A DNA stretch of 64,000 bases from Alphaproteobacteria bacterium. GTDB taxonomy: Bacteria; Pseudomonadota; Alphaproteobacteria; Rhizobiales; Rhizobiaceae. Shown here piece after piece: positions 1-9,333 of the stretch. The translations under genes were made by a program, and so were the position numbers. The notes below the pieces were generated by a model that made no database searches, was not told the DNA's origin, and saw only the letters and a program-made list of their open reading frames with translations. The stretch spans positions 2,294,001-2,358,000 of the forward strand of contig JANSYK010000001.1 in the NCBI GenBank assembly GCA_024742485.1. Reading direction: 5' to 3'. The first letter of the stretch is position 1. Every line of letters starts with the position of its first letter.

Positions 1-483
1 CTCAACCGCGAGGACTTCAACAATGACAAGATCGATGCCGGTGATATCGGTGCCGGACATACGGTGACCGCGCTCTATGAGTTCACGCCGGCCGGCGCAC
101 CCGGACAGCTGATCGATGATCTGCGCTACGGAAACGCGGACACCCCGTCGGCTGAACCTGGCAACGATGAATATGCCTTCCTGAAAATCCGTTACAAGCT
201 GCCCGATAGCGATACCAGTCGTCTGATCTCGGTTCCGGTTACCAAGGATAGGGAAACTGCGGAGATAGCCGGTGCCCCGCAGGAGGCTCGGTTTGCCGCC
301 GCCGTGGCCGGTTTCGGTCAGCTCCTGCGCGGTGGCCGCCACACCGGTCAGTATTCCTATGAGGATGTGATCGCGCTGGCCCAGTCTGCCAAGGGTGAAG
401 ATCGCTTCGGCTACCGCGCCGAATTCATCAATCTGGTTCGTCTGGCGCAATCGGCGGCGGCATTGGAACCGTTGGACCAGTAG
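1..483 (+). CDS. VWA-domain protein, YfbK-like, C-terminal part (partial)
   Basis: The 3' end of a gene that starts before the window. Frame 1 runs unbroken from base 1 to the TAG at 481-483 and gives the last 160 residues. The text LNREDFNNDKIDAGDIGAGH followed by VTALYEFTP matches the C-terminal region (DUF3520 type) of YfbK-like von Willebrand factor A proteins, which usually carry an N-terminal secretion or lipoprotein signal and a central VWA metal-binding domain. Those parts lie outside the window. The family is associated with the cell envelope but its role is not settled. Family assignment is from recognised conserved text. Confidence 0.8.
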   Translation, partial: LNREDFNNDKIDAGDIGAGHTVTALYEFTPAGAPGQLIDDLRYGNADTPSAEPGNDEYAFLKIRYKLPDSDTSRLISVPVTKDRETAEIAGAPQEARFAAAVAGFGQLLRGGRHTGQYSYEDVIALAQSAKGEDRFGYRAEFINLVRLAQSAAALEPLDQ

Positions 484-650
484 CGCTCAATGGTCGCTGG
501 GTCGGCCCGTTTTTCGGCCGGCCCAAGGGTTGAGCCGGCCAGAAGAATGGGAATGGGCGGCGCCATGCAAGCTCCTGGCGTGCCTTGTCGACAATGCGGC
601 GGGCTGGTACACAAAGCAGTCCACAGCAAAAACGGACCGTCGCGGTGTAA

Positions 651-2210
651 ATGAGTAGCACGGAGCTTGAACTCAAACTCAAGATTGACGCAGAAGCCGC
701 CCGCCGGTTGCGGGACAAGCCGGCGCTGCTCAAGATGGCGCTCTTCCAGTCATCACAAAGCGATCTTCGATCCATCTATTTTGACACGGCGGATTTCCGC
801 CTGCGCCGCAAACGGGCATCCCTCAGGGTTCGATGGGACGGGCGCCAATGGGTGCAGACCCTGAAGCGCCGCACCCGGCTCAAACATGGTCTCTCGAATC
901 CCGTCGAGATCGAATCAATTGTTCAATGCTCGGACGTCGATATTGCTGGCATTGACGATCCCGCCCACAGATCCTGGTTGAAGAAAGTCGTCTCCGGCAA
1001 ACGGCTTTCGCCGGTTTTCGAAACCAACATGCGGCGCAGCACCACTCTTATCGATGTTGGCGGGACCGGAACCGTTGAAGTGGTGATCGATGCCGGAACG
1101 GTCGGCAATGAGGAACGATCGCACGAGTTCAGCGAAGTCGAGCTCGAACTGAAGGCCGGGACGGCCCATGCAATCCTCACCACATCGGAAATTCTTTTCG
1201 ACCAGGAATGTGTAGCTGCATCGGACAGCAGCAAGGCAGAACGCGGCTACGCGTTGATTGCCGGCGCCGGCAACGCCACGCAATCCGCCAAGTCAGGCAG
1301 GCGGTTTCAAAAACCCGCACTGAGCGTACAAACGCCGATGGACGAAGCATTGAAGATGATCGGCCGGTCGGCGGCGGATCAGGTGCTGGGCAACTGGGAT
1401 CTGTTGCTCGGCTCGGACCATCCGGAGGTCCCGCACCAGCTTCGCGTCGGTCTTCGTCGATTTCGAACCGCCCTCAAAATCATCAAATCATCGACCGGTG
1501 CGACGGATCTGCAAAGACTTTCGAAGGATGCACGGCAACTGGGCCGGATTGTCGGCCGGTTGAGAAACGCGGATGTGCTGATCGACGATATCGTCATGCC
1601 GGTGGTCCGGGACACCGGAAAACAGGTCAAGCACAAGCCGCTGCTGCGCTTCCTTGAAGACGAACGCCGTCAGCAACGAAGCCTGGTTCGCGGTCAACTC
1701 GAAAGCGGTCGTTGGGCGTATCTGAAACTGAACTGCATGCTCTTCAATCAGGCTGTCGAACGCGCCCTGAAAAATCAGATGCCTTCAGGGAACCCGCGCG
1801 AATTGTCAGCCCGCGAGATGACGAGGATGTGGCGCGCCGTCGAGAAAGGTGGATGCGGATTTTCCGAAAACCAGATTGACGAGCGGCATGAATTGCGCAA
1901 GAGGCTGAAATCATTGCGCTATGCCGGCGATTGTTTCTTGCCGCTCTATCCGGCGGATGAAACAAAACGGTTTATCGGCAAGCTGAAGCGTCTGCAGGAC
2001 ATTTTTGGCTATTTGAATGACGTGGCCATGGCCAATCATCTTGCGCAATCGATTGCAAAGAATCATCCCGACGACACCGACCTTCACAAAAGCCTGGAAG
2101 CCATTTGCGAATGGCACGATCACAGGACCAAAGCGGCGTTGCCCAAGGCCCACAAACGATGGCGGAACCTGCTGGAAAGCCCAAAATTCTGGCATGCCCG
2201 GGAAGCGTAA
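651..2210 (+). CDS. CYTH and CHAD domain-containing protein
   Basis: A 519-residue protein. The N-terminal third is a CYTH (triphosphate tunnel metalloenzyme) domain: the ExExK signature ELELK sits at residues 5-9, followed by many Arg/Lys/Glu residues lining the tunnel. From about residue 225 to the end it is a CHAD domain, helical and rich in basic residues, with the conserved histidine motifs HQLRVGLRRFR near residue 262 and HELRKRLKSLRY near 412. CYTH-CHAD proteins are thought to hydrolyse inorganic triphosphate or act on polyphosphate; CHAD domains bind polyphosphate. It stands alone, 168 nt after the preceding stop. The ATG at 651 leaves the ExExK motif at the usual N-terminal position, which supports this start. 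Confidence 0.9.
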   Translation: MSSTELELKLKIDAEAARRLRDKPALLKMALFQSSQSDLRSIYFDTADFRLRRKRASLRVRWDGRQWVQTLKRRTRLKHGLSNPVEIESIVQCSDVDIAGIDDPAHRSWLKKVVSGKRLSPVFETNMRRSTTLIDVGGTGTVEVVIDAGTVGNEERSHEFSEVELELKAGTAHAILTTSEILFDQECVAASDSSKAERGYALIAGAGNATQSAKSGRRFQKPALSVQTPMDEALKMIGRSAADQVLGNWDLLLGSDHPEVPHQLRVGLRRFRTALKIIKSSTGATDLQRLSKDARQLGRIVGRLRNADVLIDDIVMPVVRDTGKQVKHKPLLRFLEDERRQQRSLVRGQLESGRWAYLKLNCMLFNQAVERALKNQMPSGNPRELSAREMTRMWRAVEKGGCGFSENQIDERHELRKRLKSLRYAGDCFLPLYPADETKRFIGKLKRLQDIFGYLNDVAMANHLAQSIAKNHPDDTDLHKSLEAICEWHDHRTKAALPKAHKRWRNLLESPKFWHAREA

Positions 2211-2349
2211 TTTTGATTGGAGACACCGATCGACTTGATCCTGGTCAACGCGGCCCATCGCGCACCATGGTGCAATTCAAAATACGACCATCGCTCCGAA
2301 ACAGGACATTTATTGAAGAACCATTTTCAGAAACAAACCGGAGAAAAGC

Positions 2350-2589
2350 ATGACCCATGTGCCGCATGAACTGGCAGAAGAATTTCCCGATCAGACCGAC
2401 AAGCTTCACGACCTGAAGATGAACAACGCCCATTTTGCAAAACTGGCGGACGAGTATCATCAATTGAACCGCGAGATTCATCGGATTGAATCCGGGGTCG
2501 AACCCACATCGGATGCCTATGCGACGGATCTTCGCAAGAAACGCATGGTTCTGAAGGATGAAATCAGCGCGATGATCACCGGGGCCTGA
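2350..2589 (+). CDS. YdcH family (DUF465) small protein
   Basis: A 79-residue, highly charged, predicted all-helical protein. The pattern LHDLKMNNAHFAKLADEYHQ, the following REIHRIESG and RKKRMVLKDEI near the end are typical of the DUF465/YdcH family, which forms short coiled-coil hairpins and is widespread in proteobacteria with no established function. Length is normal for the family. An AG-rich stretch (GGAGAAAAGC) just before the ATG serves as ribosome binding site. It follows the CYTH-CHAD gene by 139 nt and is probably its own transcript. Confidence 0.88.
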   Translation: MTHVPHELAEEFPDQTDKLHDLKMNNAHFAKLADEYHQLNREIHRIESGVEPTSDAYATDLRKKRMVLKDEISAMITGA

Positions 2590-2599
2590 CCATCGAGTT

Positions 2600-3000
2600 A
2601 GAGCGGGTCTTGCTTAAATGGAATCATTTGACCGAGGCGATTTTGGTCTGTGACTAGACCGCTTCACGTTTTGTCAGAAACGTTAAGCGGTGCCGGCCTT
2701 TGATTTTGTTGATGCATTTCATGTTTTGCCGAAGCCGTCAAAACCTGAATTGCTCTGGGCGGGTTGCGCGCCGTGGTGCCCACTCACCACAAGCGCGAGC
2801 CAACGCAGTCAGAGGGCAAAATCGCCCGGCCCATTCAACGTTGTTTTCCAATATCTTCCCCCTTTCAAGGGTGGGGAAAATCAGCCCATCGGCTGTGTTG
2901 CGCCGCTTGCCCGATGCCCCGCATCGCGCTGCGCGACGCGCCTTGCCGAATGGACCGATTTTCCGCCATCAAATGCTTCCATTTAAACAAGACACGCTCT
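2600..3000. repeat. Imperfect 32-bp inverted repeat pair flanking a gene-free segment
   Basis: Bases 2600-2631 and the reverse complement of 2969-3000 match at 29 of 32 positions; both arms read AGAGCG-GTCTTG-TTAAATGGAA outward to inward. The segment enclosed has short open frames on all phases but no ribosome binding site, codon bias or recognisable protein, so I read it as non-coding. It abuts the 2999-3270 element, and together they fill the 778-nt gap between the ydcH-like gene and pxpB. The arrangement suggests a non-autonomous or degraded repeat element typical of rhizobial intergenic regions; identity is not established. Confidence 0.6.
2724..2755 (+). repeat. Dispersed intergenic repeat, copy A
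   Basis: One of four related stretches of about 31 nt in this window, sharing the pattern TTGCCGAA, CCGTCAAAAC, TGAATTGC with point differences. The others are at 9837-9867, 33303-33333 and 37862-37892. All four are outside or at the edge of genes and lie in the same orientation on the plus strand. Confidence 0.5.
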
Positions 3001-3270
3001 AGGCTGTAGTGACGATTTAACCTATGCGCCGGCGTGGCACAGTTCGTTCCTGGCAAGGCGCGAAATGCGCCGTCGTGTCGGCCACGTCAAGCATTTTGCA
3101 ACGATGTCCAGGGGCGACCTGTGCCACGTCCCGAAGGGATTTGCCCGGATTTGCCCATGATCGGCCCATTCGTCGTCGAATATGCACCAGCATGTCCTTC
3201 CTCCTCATAAACCGATCCTGAACAAATCCGAACAAACCAGCACATAGGTTAAATCGTCACTACAGCCTAG
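2999..3270. mobile_element. 272-bp MITE-like element with perfect 28-bp terminal inverted repeats
   Basis: Bases 2999-3026 are the exact reverse complement of 3243-3270; the outer ends are CTAGGCTGTAG and CTACAGCCTAG. Similarity continues imperfectly inward for about another 25 nt, with mostly C/T differences. The 216-nt centre has no convincing coding sequence. Short length, no transposase and perfect ends fit a miniature inverted-repeat transposable element. The CTAG at each border could be part of the repeat or a duplicated target; IS630-like and some IS5-like elements favour CTAG or TA targets, which is a hint and no more. It lies 98 nt upstream of pxpB. Confidence 0.7.
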
Positions 3271-3317
3271 CCTGCGCATCGACCTATTCCCATTTGCCGC
3301 GACGCAGTTTATCGCTT

Positions 3318-3331
3318 AGACCCTAGGGTCT
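3318..3331. promoter_or_regulatory. 14-bp perfect palindrome upstream of pxpB
   Basis: AGACCCTAGGGTCT is its own reverse complement and overlaps a second small inverted repeat (GGGTC TG GACCC) ending at 3337. The centre is about 43 nt upstream of the pxpB start, a position suited to an operator near the transcription start of the pxpBCA operon. No regulator gene is adjacent, so the binding protein is unknown. Confidence 0.4.
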
Positions 3332-3367
3332 GGACCCTTGAGATTTTAAGACAGGGTAAGGTGTGTC

Positions 3368-4108
3368 GTGGCGGCTGATTATCCGAAAGTTCTGCCAATC
3401 GGCGATGCTGCGTTTCTGGTGCTTTTCGGAGACACCATCAGCGACATCATCAACGATGCAGCGGTGGCCTTTTGCCAACGCGTCGAAAGGGCCGAACTGC
3501 CCGGTGTCGTCGAGACAGTGTCCACAAGCCGGTCGGTTCTTGTCCGGTTTGATCCCCTGGCGCATCCCTATCAGGCCGTTCATCAGGAGTTGACCGCACT
3601 TCTCGCGAAAAACGATCTGGCCGGCGGCACAGGACCGGTGACCCGTCGGCGCTGGGACATCCCGGTATGCTATGGCGGCGCATTCGGACCCGATCTGGCT
3701 GATGTCGCTGCGCTGATCGGTGGCAGCGAAGAAGAGGCCGTCGAAGAGCATCAGTCCACCATCGTCCGCATCAACATGGTCGGATTTGCCCCCGGCGTGC
3801 TCTATTGCGGTCTGTTGCCCTCCCGCTGGGACCTGCCTCGGCTTCAACATGCCAAATCCAGTGTTCCGGCTGGTTCGGTCTCGGTGGCGGTCCGGCAAAC
3901 GGTCATCTACCCGATCGCCAATCCGACCGGATGGCGTACCATCGGCCGCACCCCGATCCGCAGCTTCGATCCATCGAGAGATCCACCCATGCTGATGCAG
4001 CAGGGCGATGAGATTTGCTTTCGGGCCATCGACGAAGATGAGTTCGCCGCCCTGTCCAGTGATCCCGAAAAGAGCGTGCCGATCGAAACACCGGACCGTG
4101 AATCATGA
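3368..4108 (+). CDS. pxpB: 5-oxoprolinase subunit PxpB (allophanate hydrolase subunit 1 / KipI family)
   Basis: A 246-residue protein of the PxpB/KipI family. With PxpC and PxpA it forms the bacterial ATP-dependent 5-oxoprolinase that opens 5-oxo-L-proline to L-glutamate in the cytosol, a damage-repair and salvage reaction. Family text visible includes GDAAFLVLFGD near the start, then NMVGFAPGVLYCGLLP and SSVPAGSVSVAVRQTVIYPI. Start is GTG at 3368, with AAGG about 8 nt upstream; further GTG codons lie just upstream but are out of frame or poorly spaced. The last four bases overlap pxpC (ATGA), so the two genes are translationally coupled. Order B-C-A is the common one. Confidence 0.93.
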   Translation: MAADYPKVLPIGDAAFLVLFGDTISDIINDAAVAFCQRVERAELPGVVETVSTSRSVLVRFDPLAHPYQAVHQELTALLAKNDLAGGTGPVTRRRWDIPVCYGGAFGPDLADVAALIGGSEEEAVEEHQSTIVRINMVGFAPGVLYCGLLPSRWDLPRLQHAKSSVPAGSVSVAVRQTVIYPIANPTGWRTIGRTPIRSFDPSRDPPMLMQQGDEICFRAIDEDEFAALSSDPEKSVPIETPDRES

Positions 4109-5154
4109 CCAGCCGGTTCCTTGAAATTCTCACCACCGGACCGGGTTTGACCGTCCAGGATAGGGGACGGCCAGGCTTCCAGAAATATGCCGTGGTGCGC
4201 AGTGGCGCGATGGACCGGATGGCGCTGGAAGCCGGCCGCCTGTTGCTGGACAATCCGCCGGACGCAGCTGTGCTGGAGCTGTCGGGTGCAGCCCTGCGCT
4301 TCAAGGTCTGTGGTGGACCCGCGCGGATTGCGCTGTCCGGTGCGCCGGCCACAGCCATCTGTGACGGCCATCGTCTGCGCTGGCCAGGCAGTTTTGCGCT
4401 GGTCGAAGAGAGTATTGTGACGGTTTCGCCGCCGGCAATGGGCAATTACAGCTATGTGCATATCGACGGCGGCATCCGGACGGAGCCGGTCCTGGGGTCC
4501 CGCTCGACCCATGTTCGCTCTGGCCTTGGCGGGCTTGATGGCCGGTTTCTGCGCGATGGCGACTTGCTGCCACTGGCTCCTGCGTCGGACGGCATCGCGA
4601 ATCTGTGCCTGCCCGAACAGGATTATTTCAAGACGGACAGTATCCGAATCGTATCCGGCGCCAATGCCGAGCTATACAGCGAAAATGAATGGCGTCGGTT
4701 TCTTGACTCAACATTCACAATAACGGCGCAGAAAGACAGAATGGGTGCCCGCCTGTCATCCGATCCTCCGGCGCTGCCGACCGACCGTGGACTGTCCGGC
4801 ATTTCCGACGCGGTGGTGCGCGGCGACATCCAGGTGGACGGAAACGGCGCTGCCACCGTCCTGCTGGCCGACCACCAGCCGACCGGCGGCTATCCGCGCA
4901 TTGCCACCATCATCACCGCGGACTTCGAGTGCTTTGCTCAATTGCCGGCCGATGCGCGTTTTCAGTTCCGGCTGATCAGCCAGGAGGAGGCACTGGCGGC
5001 TCTGAAAACAAGGCAGGATGAACGCAACGCACTGGCATCGCAGATCCTGCCGGTGCGGATTGATCCCGCTTCCCGTCACGACCTTCTGTCGTTCAATCTT
5101 GTCGGCGGCGTGGTCTCAAGCGATGATGACACTTCCTGGAAAGGATATCTTTGA
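4105..5154 (+). CDS. pxpC: 5-oxoprolinase subunit PxpC (biotin-dependent carboxyltransferase / KipA family)
   Basis: A 349-residue protein of the PxpC/KipA (allophanate hydrolase subunit 2) family. Family text: TGPGLTVQDRGRPGFQKYAV at residues 11-30, VRSGAMDRMALEAG, then DRMGARLSSDPPALP and the terminal-half motif LLADHQPTGGYPRIA. It pairs with PxpB to activate 5-oxoproline with ATP. It overlaps pxpB by 4 nt and is followed one base after its stop by pxpA, so the three genes form one tight operon. Length is usual (about 310-350). Confidence 0.93.
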   Translation: MTSRFLEILTTGPGLTVQDRGRPGFQKYAVVRSGAMDRMALEAGRLLLDNPPDAAVLELSGAALRFKVCGGPARIALSGAPATAICDGHRLRWPGSFALVEESIVTVSPPAMGNYSYVHIDGGIRTEPVLGSRSTHVRSGLGGLDGRFLRDGDLLPLAPASDGIANLCLPEQDYFKTDSIRIVSGANAELYSENEWRRFLDSTFTITAQKDRMGARLSSDPPALPTDRGLSGISDAVVRGDIQVDGNGAATVLLADHQPTGGYPRIATIITADFECFAQLPADARFQFRLISQEEALAALKTRQDERNALASQILPVRIDPASRHDLLSFNLVGGVVSSDDDTSWKGYL

Positions 5155-5155
5155 C

Positions 5156-5929
5156 ATGCAGATCGATCTGAATGCCGATATGGGAGAATCCTTCGGTCCG
5201 TGGACCATGGGAGACGATGCAGCCATGCTGGATATCATCACCAGCGCCAACATCGCCTGCGGATTTCATGCCGGAGATCCGGTTGTGATGGACAGGACCG
5301 TTCGATTGGCGGCCCAAAAGGGTGTCGGGATTGGCGCGCATCCCGGCTTTGACGACAAAAGGGGGTTTGGCCGCCATCGCATCCTTGGTCTGGGTGCGAC
5401 CGAAATCAGAACCATGCTGATCTATCAACTCGGTGCGTTACAGGCGATTGCACGATCCGCCGGCGCAACGGTCCGGCATGTCAAACTGCATGGTGCGCTT
5501 GCCAATATGGCCAGTGAGAATGTGGAACTCGCCAGCCAGTTTACCGAGGCGACAGCCACGGCGGATGCCGACCTGATCATCGTTGCCATGGCGAAAACGC
5601 AATTGGAAACCGCCGCCCGCCAGTCGGGTAACCCGGTCGCCGCTGAAATCTTCGCGGACCGGGCCTATAATGACGATGGAACGCTGGTCGACCGCAAAAC
5701 AAAAGGCGCAGTGCTGCAGGACCCGCAGGTGGCCGCCGATCGCGTGTTGAAGGCCCTCGAAGACCAGGCTGTAACGTCCGTCAACGGTGTGGAAATCCCG
5801 GTCAATCCCGCGACGGTCTGTGTCCACGGAGACAATCCCGTTGCCGTTCGAATGGCCGATCGGATTCGCACACGACTGGATCAGGCAGGGGTCCAGGTCC
5901 GACCCATGCACAGCTTCATTGGCCGGTAA
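5156..5929 (+). CDS. pxpA: 5-oxoprolinase subunit PxpA (LamB/YcsF family)
   Basis: A 257-residue LamB/YcsF protein, the hydrolytic partner of PxpBC. The start MQIDLNADMGESFG is the invariant family N-terminus, so ATG 5156 is chosen even though the open frame extends upstream into pxpC. Other conserved text: ANIACGFHAGDP near residue 40, GVGIGAHPGFDD, VRHVKLHGAL near residue 105 and FADRAYNDDGTL near 180. It begins one base after the pxpC stop and closes the operon. A convergent cysN gene ends 15 nt beyond its stop. Confidence 0.94.
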   Translation: MQIDLNADMGESFGPWTMGDDAAMLDIITSANIACGFHAGDPVVMDRTVRLAAQKGVGIGAHPGFDDKRGFGRHRILGLGATEIRTMLIYQLGALQAIARSAGATVRHVKLHGALANMASENVELASQFTEATATADADLIIVAMAKTQLETAARQSGNPVAAEIFADRAYNDDGTLVDRKTKGAVLQDPQVAADRVLKALEDQAVTSVNGVEIPVNPATVCVHGDNPVAVRMADRIRTRLDQAGVQVRPMHSFIGR

Positions 5930-5944
5930 ATCCGACGGACCGCA

Positions 5945-7423
5945 TCAGTCGATCGACCGAAGCAGGGTGGCAGCCTGTTTCGCGCCAACCCGGCGAATGT
6001 CAGCCCGGTCACGCATTTCGGCAAATGCCTCGCTGGCGATCAACCGATCGGCCAGGTCACCCGGCAGCGCAATCACCACATGGTCGCGGTCCTGTCCGTA
6101 CTCCAGACCGTCAATGTCGGTGGAGCGCGCCGACACCATTCCGCCGGCAACCGTATTGTTGCTGTCGGGATCGATCAGGATGAAGGCACCGGTATCCCGG
6201 TTGGTTTCATAGGGATCGAAGATCGCCGTTTCGTCGAACGAAAGTCGAACGGTTCCAATCGCATTGAGCGGCAATGCATCGGCCTCCTTCCATTGCGCCG
6301 AACCCAGATCGAGCGAGGTCAGCGGCTCAACGCGAACCCTTTGCCGCCTGCTGGACGATTTGAGCCAGTAGTGTTTTCCGGCATTGATCCCGTCCTGCGA
6401 GAGCGCGACCAATCGCGCATCGAAGTGACGACCCGTCGCCGGTGCCGCATCGATGGATGCGATCATGTCACCGCGGGCCACATCCACCGGACGGTCGAGC
6501 ACGAGCGTGATGGCATCGCCGGCAACCGCCGCGTTTCGCACCAGGTCGAAGGTGACAATCTGTTTGACATTGGCAACGGTTCCGGCCGGCAGGATCACCA
6601 CGCTGTCACCGGGTTTGACCGACCCGCCCGCGACGGTGCCCTGATAACCGCGAAACCCCTCATCCGGCCGGCAGACCCGTTGCACGGGCAGCCGGAATCC
6701 GACGGTTTGCGCGGTGCGCTGGGTGGCGAGTTCAAGCACATTGACAAGCGTCGGTCCGCCATACCAGGGCATCGACTTTCGAGCCGGTGTGACGACGTTC
6801 TCACCCAGCAGAGCAGAGAGCGGGATCGGCGTGACATCGGTCACGCCAAGCGACAGGGCAAACTGCCGGAAGGTGGCGGATATCTCGTCAAATCGCGTCT
6901 GATCGTAATCGATCAGATCGATCTTGTTGACGGCCAGCACAAATTGCCGGATGCCCATCAGGCAGGCGATGGTCGCATGGCGACGCGTCTGTTCGAGCAA
7001 ACCGACCCGCGCATCGACCAGCAATACGGCAAGGTCCGCCGTCGAGGCGCCCGTGGCCATATTGCGCGTATACTGTTCGTGTCCGGGTGTGTCCGCAACG
7101 ATGAAGGAGCGACGGTCGGTGGAAAAATAACGATAGGCGACATCAATGGTGATGCCCTGCTCCCGCTCCGCCTGAAGCCCATCGAGAAGCAGGGCGAAAT
7201 CTGGCAGTCCAAGATCGTTCTGCTGACCACGATGGTCTCGCCGCAACACATCGGCATGGTCTTCCTTGACGGCTTTCGTGTCCCACAGGAGGCGTCCGAT
7301 CAGCGTAGACTTGCCGTCATCGACACTGCCGCAGGTGATCAGCCGCAGGGGTCTGGCCTTGTGACCTGCCGGATCGGCAACACTGCCGGTTTGGCTGACG
7401 GCTTGAGCATTGGCGGTCATCAA
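5945..7423 (-). CDS. cysN: Sulfate adenylyltransferase subunit 1 (CysN GTPase)
   Basis: A 492-residue translation-factor-type GTPase that drives ATP sulfurylase (CysD) in making adenylyl sulfate from sulfate and ATP. G1 is [10 protein letters not shown] at residues 31-40, G3 is [13 protein letters not shown]4 is NKIDL. The length stops after the EF-Tu-like beta-barrel domains; there is no fused C-terminal APS kinase (CysC), in keeping with a downstream APS reductase pathway in this cluster. The start overlaps the cysD stop by 4 nt. Order on the minus strand is cysH, cysD, cysN. Confidence 0.95.
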   Translation of the reverse strand: MMTANAQAVSQTGSVADPAGHKARPLRLITCGSVDDGKSTLIGRLLWDTKAVKEDHADVLRRDHRGQQNDLGLPDFALLLDGLQAEREQGITIDVAYRYFSTDRRSFIVADTPGHEQYTRNMATGASTADLAVLLVDARVGLLEQTRRHATIACLMGIRQFVLAVNKIDLIDYDQTRFDEISATFRQFALSLGVTDVTPIPLSALLGENVVTPARKSMPWYGGPTLVNVLELATQRTAQTVGFRLPVQRVCRPDEGFRGYQGTVAGGSVKPGDSVVILPAGTVANVKQIVTFDLVRNAAVAGDAITLVLDRPVDVARGDMIASIDAAPATGRHFDARLVALSQDGINAGKHYWLKSSSRRQRVRVEPLTSLDLGSAQWKEADALPLNAIGTVRLSFDETAIFDPYETNRDTGAFILIDPDSNNTVAGGMVSARSTDIDGLEYGQDRDHVVIALPGDLADRLIASEAFAEMRDRADIRRVGAKQAATLLRSID

Positions 7424-8337
7424 AAATACCCTTCGCGTTTTTTCTTTTCCATGGATCCGGCCTGGTCGCGGTCGATTGCACGGCCCTGACGCTCCGAGAC
7501 CGTGGCCGTTTCCAGTTCGCCGATAATGTCGTCCAGTGTCGTGGCCTGCGACCGGATTGCGCCGGTCAGCGGAAAACAGCCAAGGGTGCGGAAACGAACC
7601 ATTTCCCGGCGTATCGTCTCGTCCGGTTGCAGGGGCAGGCGCGGGTCGGCGGCCAGCACCAGCATCCCGTCACGCTCCACCACGGGCCGCGGCGCGGCAA
7701 AATAGAGCGGCACAATCGGAATGGTTTCCGCCTGGATGTAGCGCCAGATATCAACCTCGGTCCAATTGGACAGCGGGAAGGCCCGCACGCTCTCGCCATT
7801 GCCGATCATGCCATTGTAGACGGACCACAATTCCGGTCGCTGATTGCGCGGGTCCCACCGATGATCCGGTGTTCTGAAGGAATAGATACGCTCCTTGGCC
7901 CGCGAGGCCTCCTCGTCCCGCCGCGCGCCGCCAAATGCCGCATCATATTGACCTGCATCGAGCGCCTCGCGCAGCGCCTGGGTCTTCATGATGTCGGTAT
8001 AGACCGACGAACCATGGGTGAACGGAGTAACATTTTCCAGCTTGCCGCGCGGATTTGTGTGGGCCCTCAGATCAAGATCAAACTGCGCCACGACACGGTC
8101 ACGAAAGGCAATCATTTCTGAGAACTTCCAGCCCGTGTCGATGTGCAGAAGCGGAAAGGGGATTTTGCCCGGAAAGAATGCCTTGCGCGCCAGATGCAGC
8201 AGAACCGACGAATCCTTGCCGACCGAGTAGAGCATCACCGGCCGTTCGAATTCCGCAGCAACCTCGCGAAAGATGTGAATTGCTTCGCTTTCGAGCGCTT
8301 TCAGATTGGGATCGAGGGGTGGTTTCGAATCGGACAT
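7420..8337 (-). CDS. cysD: Sulfate adenylyltransferase subunit 2 (CysD)
   Basis: A 305-residue PP-loop ATP sulfurylase subunit. The PP-loop [14 protein letters not shown] is at residues 37-50, followed by the family text [19 protein letters not shown], then [16 protein letters not shown], and the C-terminal tail [12 protein letters not shown] that ends most CysD proteins. I place the start at ATG 8337 ([10 protein letters not shown]), which has AAGGAA upstream and matches the family N-terminus; the open frame goes further upstream into cysH territory but that part looks non-coding. Coupled to cysN by a 4-nt overlap; cysH ends 14 nt upstream. Confidence 0.95.
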   Translation of the reverse strand: MSDSKPPLDPNLKALESEAIHIFREVAAEFERPVMLYSVGKDSSVLLHLARKAFFPGKIPFPLLHIDTGWKFSEMIAFRDRVVAQFDLDLRAHTNPRGKLENVTPFTHGSSVYTDIMKTQALREALDAGQYDAAFGGARRDEEASRAKERIYSFRTPDHRWDPRNQRPELWSVYNGMIGNGESVRAFPLSNWTEVDIWRYIQAETIPIVPLYFAAPRPVVERDGMLVLAADPRLPLQPDETIRREMVRFRTLGCFPLTGAIRSQATTLDDIIGELETATVSERQGRAIDRDQAGSMEKKKREGYF

Positions 8338-8350
8338 CCTGGCGTTCCTT

Positions 8351-9106
8351 CTATTCGGCCGCAACCACGGGGGTCGCGGCCGGTTCAGCGACATGCAATC
8401 CGCATTCTCGCTTATCGTCATTTTCCCACCACCAGCGCCCGGCGCGCTCATCTTCGCCCGGCCGGATTGCCCTGGTGCAGGGTTCGCAGCCGATCGACGG
8501 GAACCCGCGTTCATGCAGCGGGTTGATCGGTACTGCATTGGCCTCGACAAACGTACTGACATCTGCAGCGGTCCAGTCTGCCAGGGGATTGGCCTTGATC
8601 AACGCTCGCTCGCGATCATGTTCGGTGAAGGCAACACCGGACCGGGCACCCGACTGCGCGCGCCGCAGGCCGGTGATCCACAGATCCGCGCCGCTCAGCG
8701 CCCGCGCCAGGGGTTCGAGCTTGCGAATGTTGCAACAGGACCGCCGGGCTTCAACGCTTTCGTAAAATCCATTCAGACCATTGTGTTCGACATAGGCAGC
8801 CAGCCGGTCGGGGTCCGGCCGAAACCGCTCAATGGCAATGCCGTAGCGTTTTTCCGTCTCATCAATGAGGGAGAGGGTTTCAGGAAACAGCCGCCCGGTT
8901 TCAAGCGTCACGATGCGCACGGCGGGTGCCGCGATGGTCAGTGCCGCGGTCAGGACCTGATCCTCAAGACCCAGACTCGTCGTAAAAACGGCATTGTTTC
9001 GACCCGCGGCAAGAAAACCCAGCCGCTCGATGAGCGACATCACGGAAAGGTCTGCGGTCAATGCGGGATCATTCAATAGGTCGGCTCCGGCAGGCATGGC
9101 GGTCAC
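8351..9106 (-). CDS. cysH: APS/PAPS reductase (CysH), [4Fe-4S] type
   Basis: A 251-residue assimilatory adenylyl-sulfate reductase, reducing activated sulfate to sulfite. Four cluster cysteines are present as CC at 124-125 ([11 protein letters not shown]) and C207/C210 (GCEPCTRAI), and the catalytic cysteine lies in ECGLH (C235). The extra cysteines indicate the iron-sulfur APS-using type rather than the cluster-free PAPS type of enterobacteria. This agrees with the absence of cysC in the cluster. It is the first gene of cysHDN on the minus strand; sulfite reductase genes are not within the window. Confidence 0.93.
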   Translation of the reverse strand: MTAMPAGADLLNDPALTADLSVMSLIERLGFLAAGRNNAVFTTSLGLEDQVLTAALTIAAPAVRIVTLETGRLFPETLSLIDETEKRYGIAIERFRPDPDRLAAYVEHNGLNGFYESVEARRSCCNIRKLEPLARALSGADLWITGLRRAQSGARSGVAFTEHDRERALIKANPLADWTAADVSTFVEANAVPINPLHERGFPSIGCEPCTRAIRPGEDERAGRWWWENDDKRECGLHVAEPAATPVVAAE

Positions 9107-9333
9107 TCCGATGAAATCTGGCCCTAGGAGTGACTCATTTTTGGCTCCATTTGAAACAAACCGGTTCTACGGGCGCTGCGAGGCGGACAAAGAATTGTCC
9201 TGCAATGACGAAATACTGGAAAAACTGTTTTCAGCGGTGTGAAAGATGCAACCGCGGACGGACCCGCCGTTGAACCGTCATCTCATCCTTGTAAGGATAG
9301 AGATGACACAACTGCCACAGGAACCCTGTCCGC

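Noticed and set aside
516-540. GGCCGGC/GCCGGCC hairpin after the YfbK-like gene
   Set aside because: The stem is good but there is no T run after it on the plus strand.
2690-3009. Several overlapping open frames of 80-100 codons on the plus strand
   Set aside because: They overlap each other in different frames inside a repeat-rich gap, have no ribosome site and no recognisable protein text.
6080-7489. Open frame of 469 codons on the plus strand
   Set aside because: It is the antisense of cysN, which has intact GTPase motifs; GC-rich coding DNA often leaves long antisense frames.
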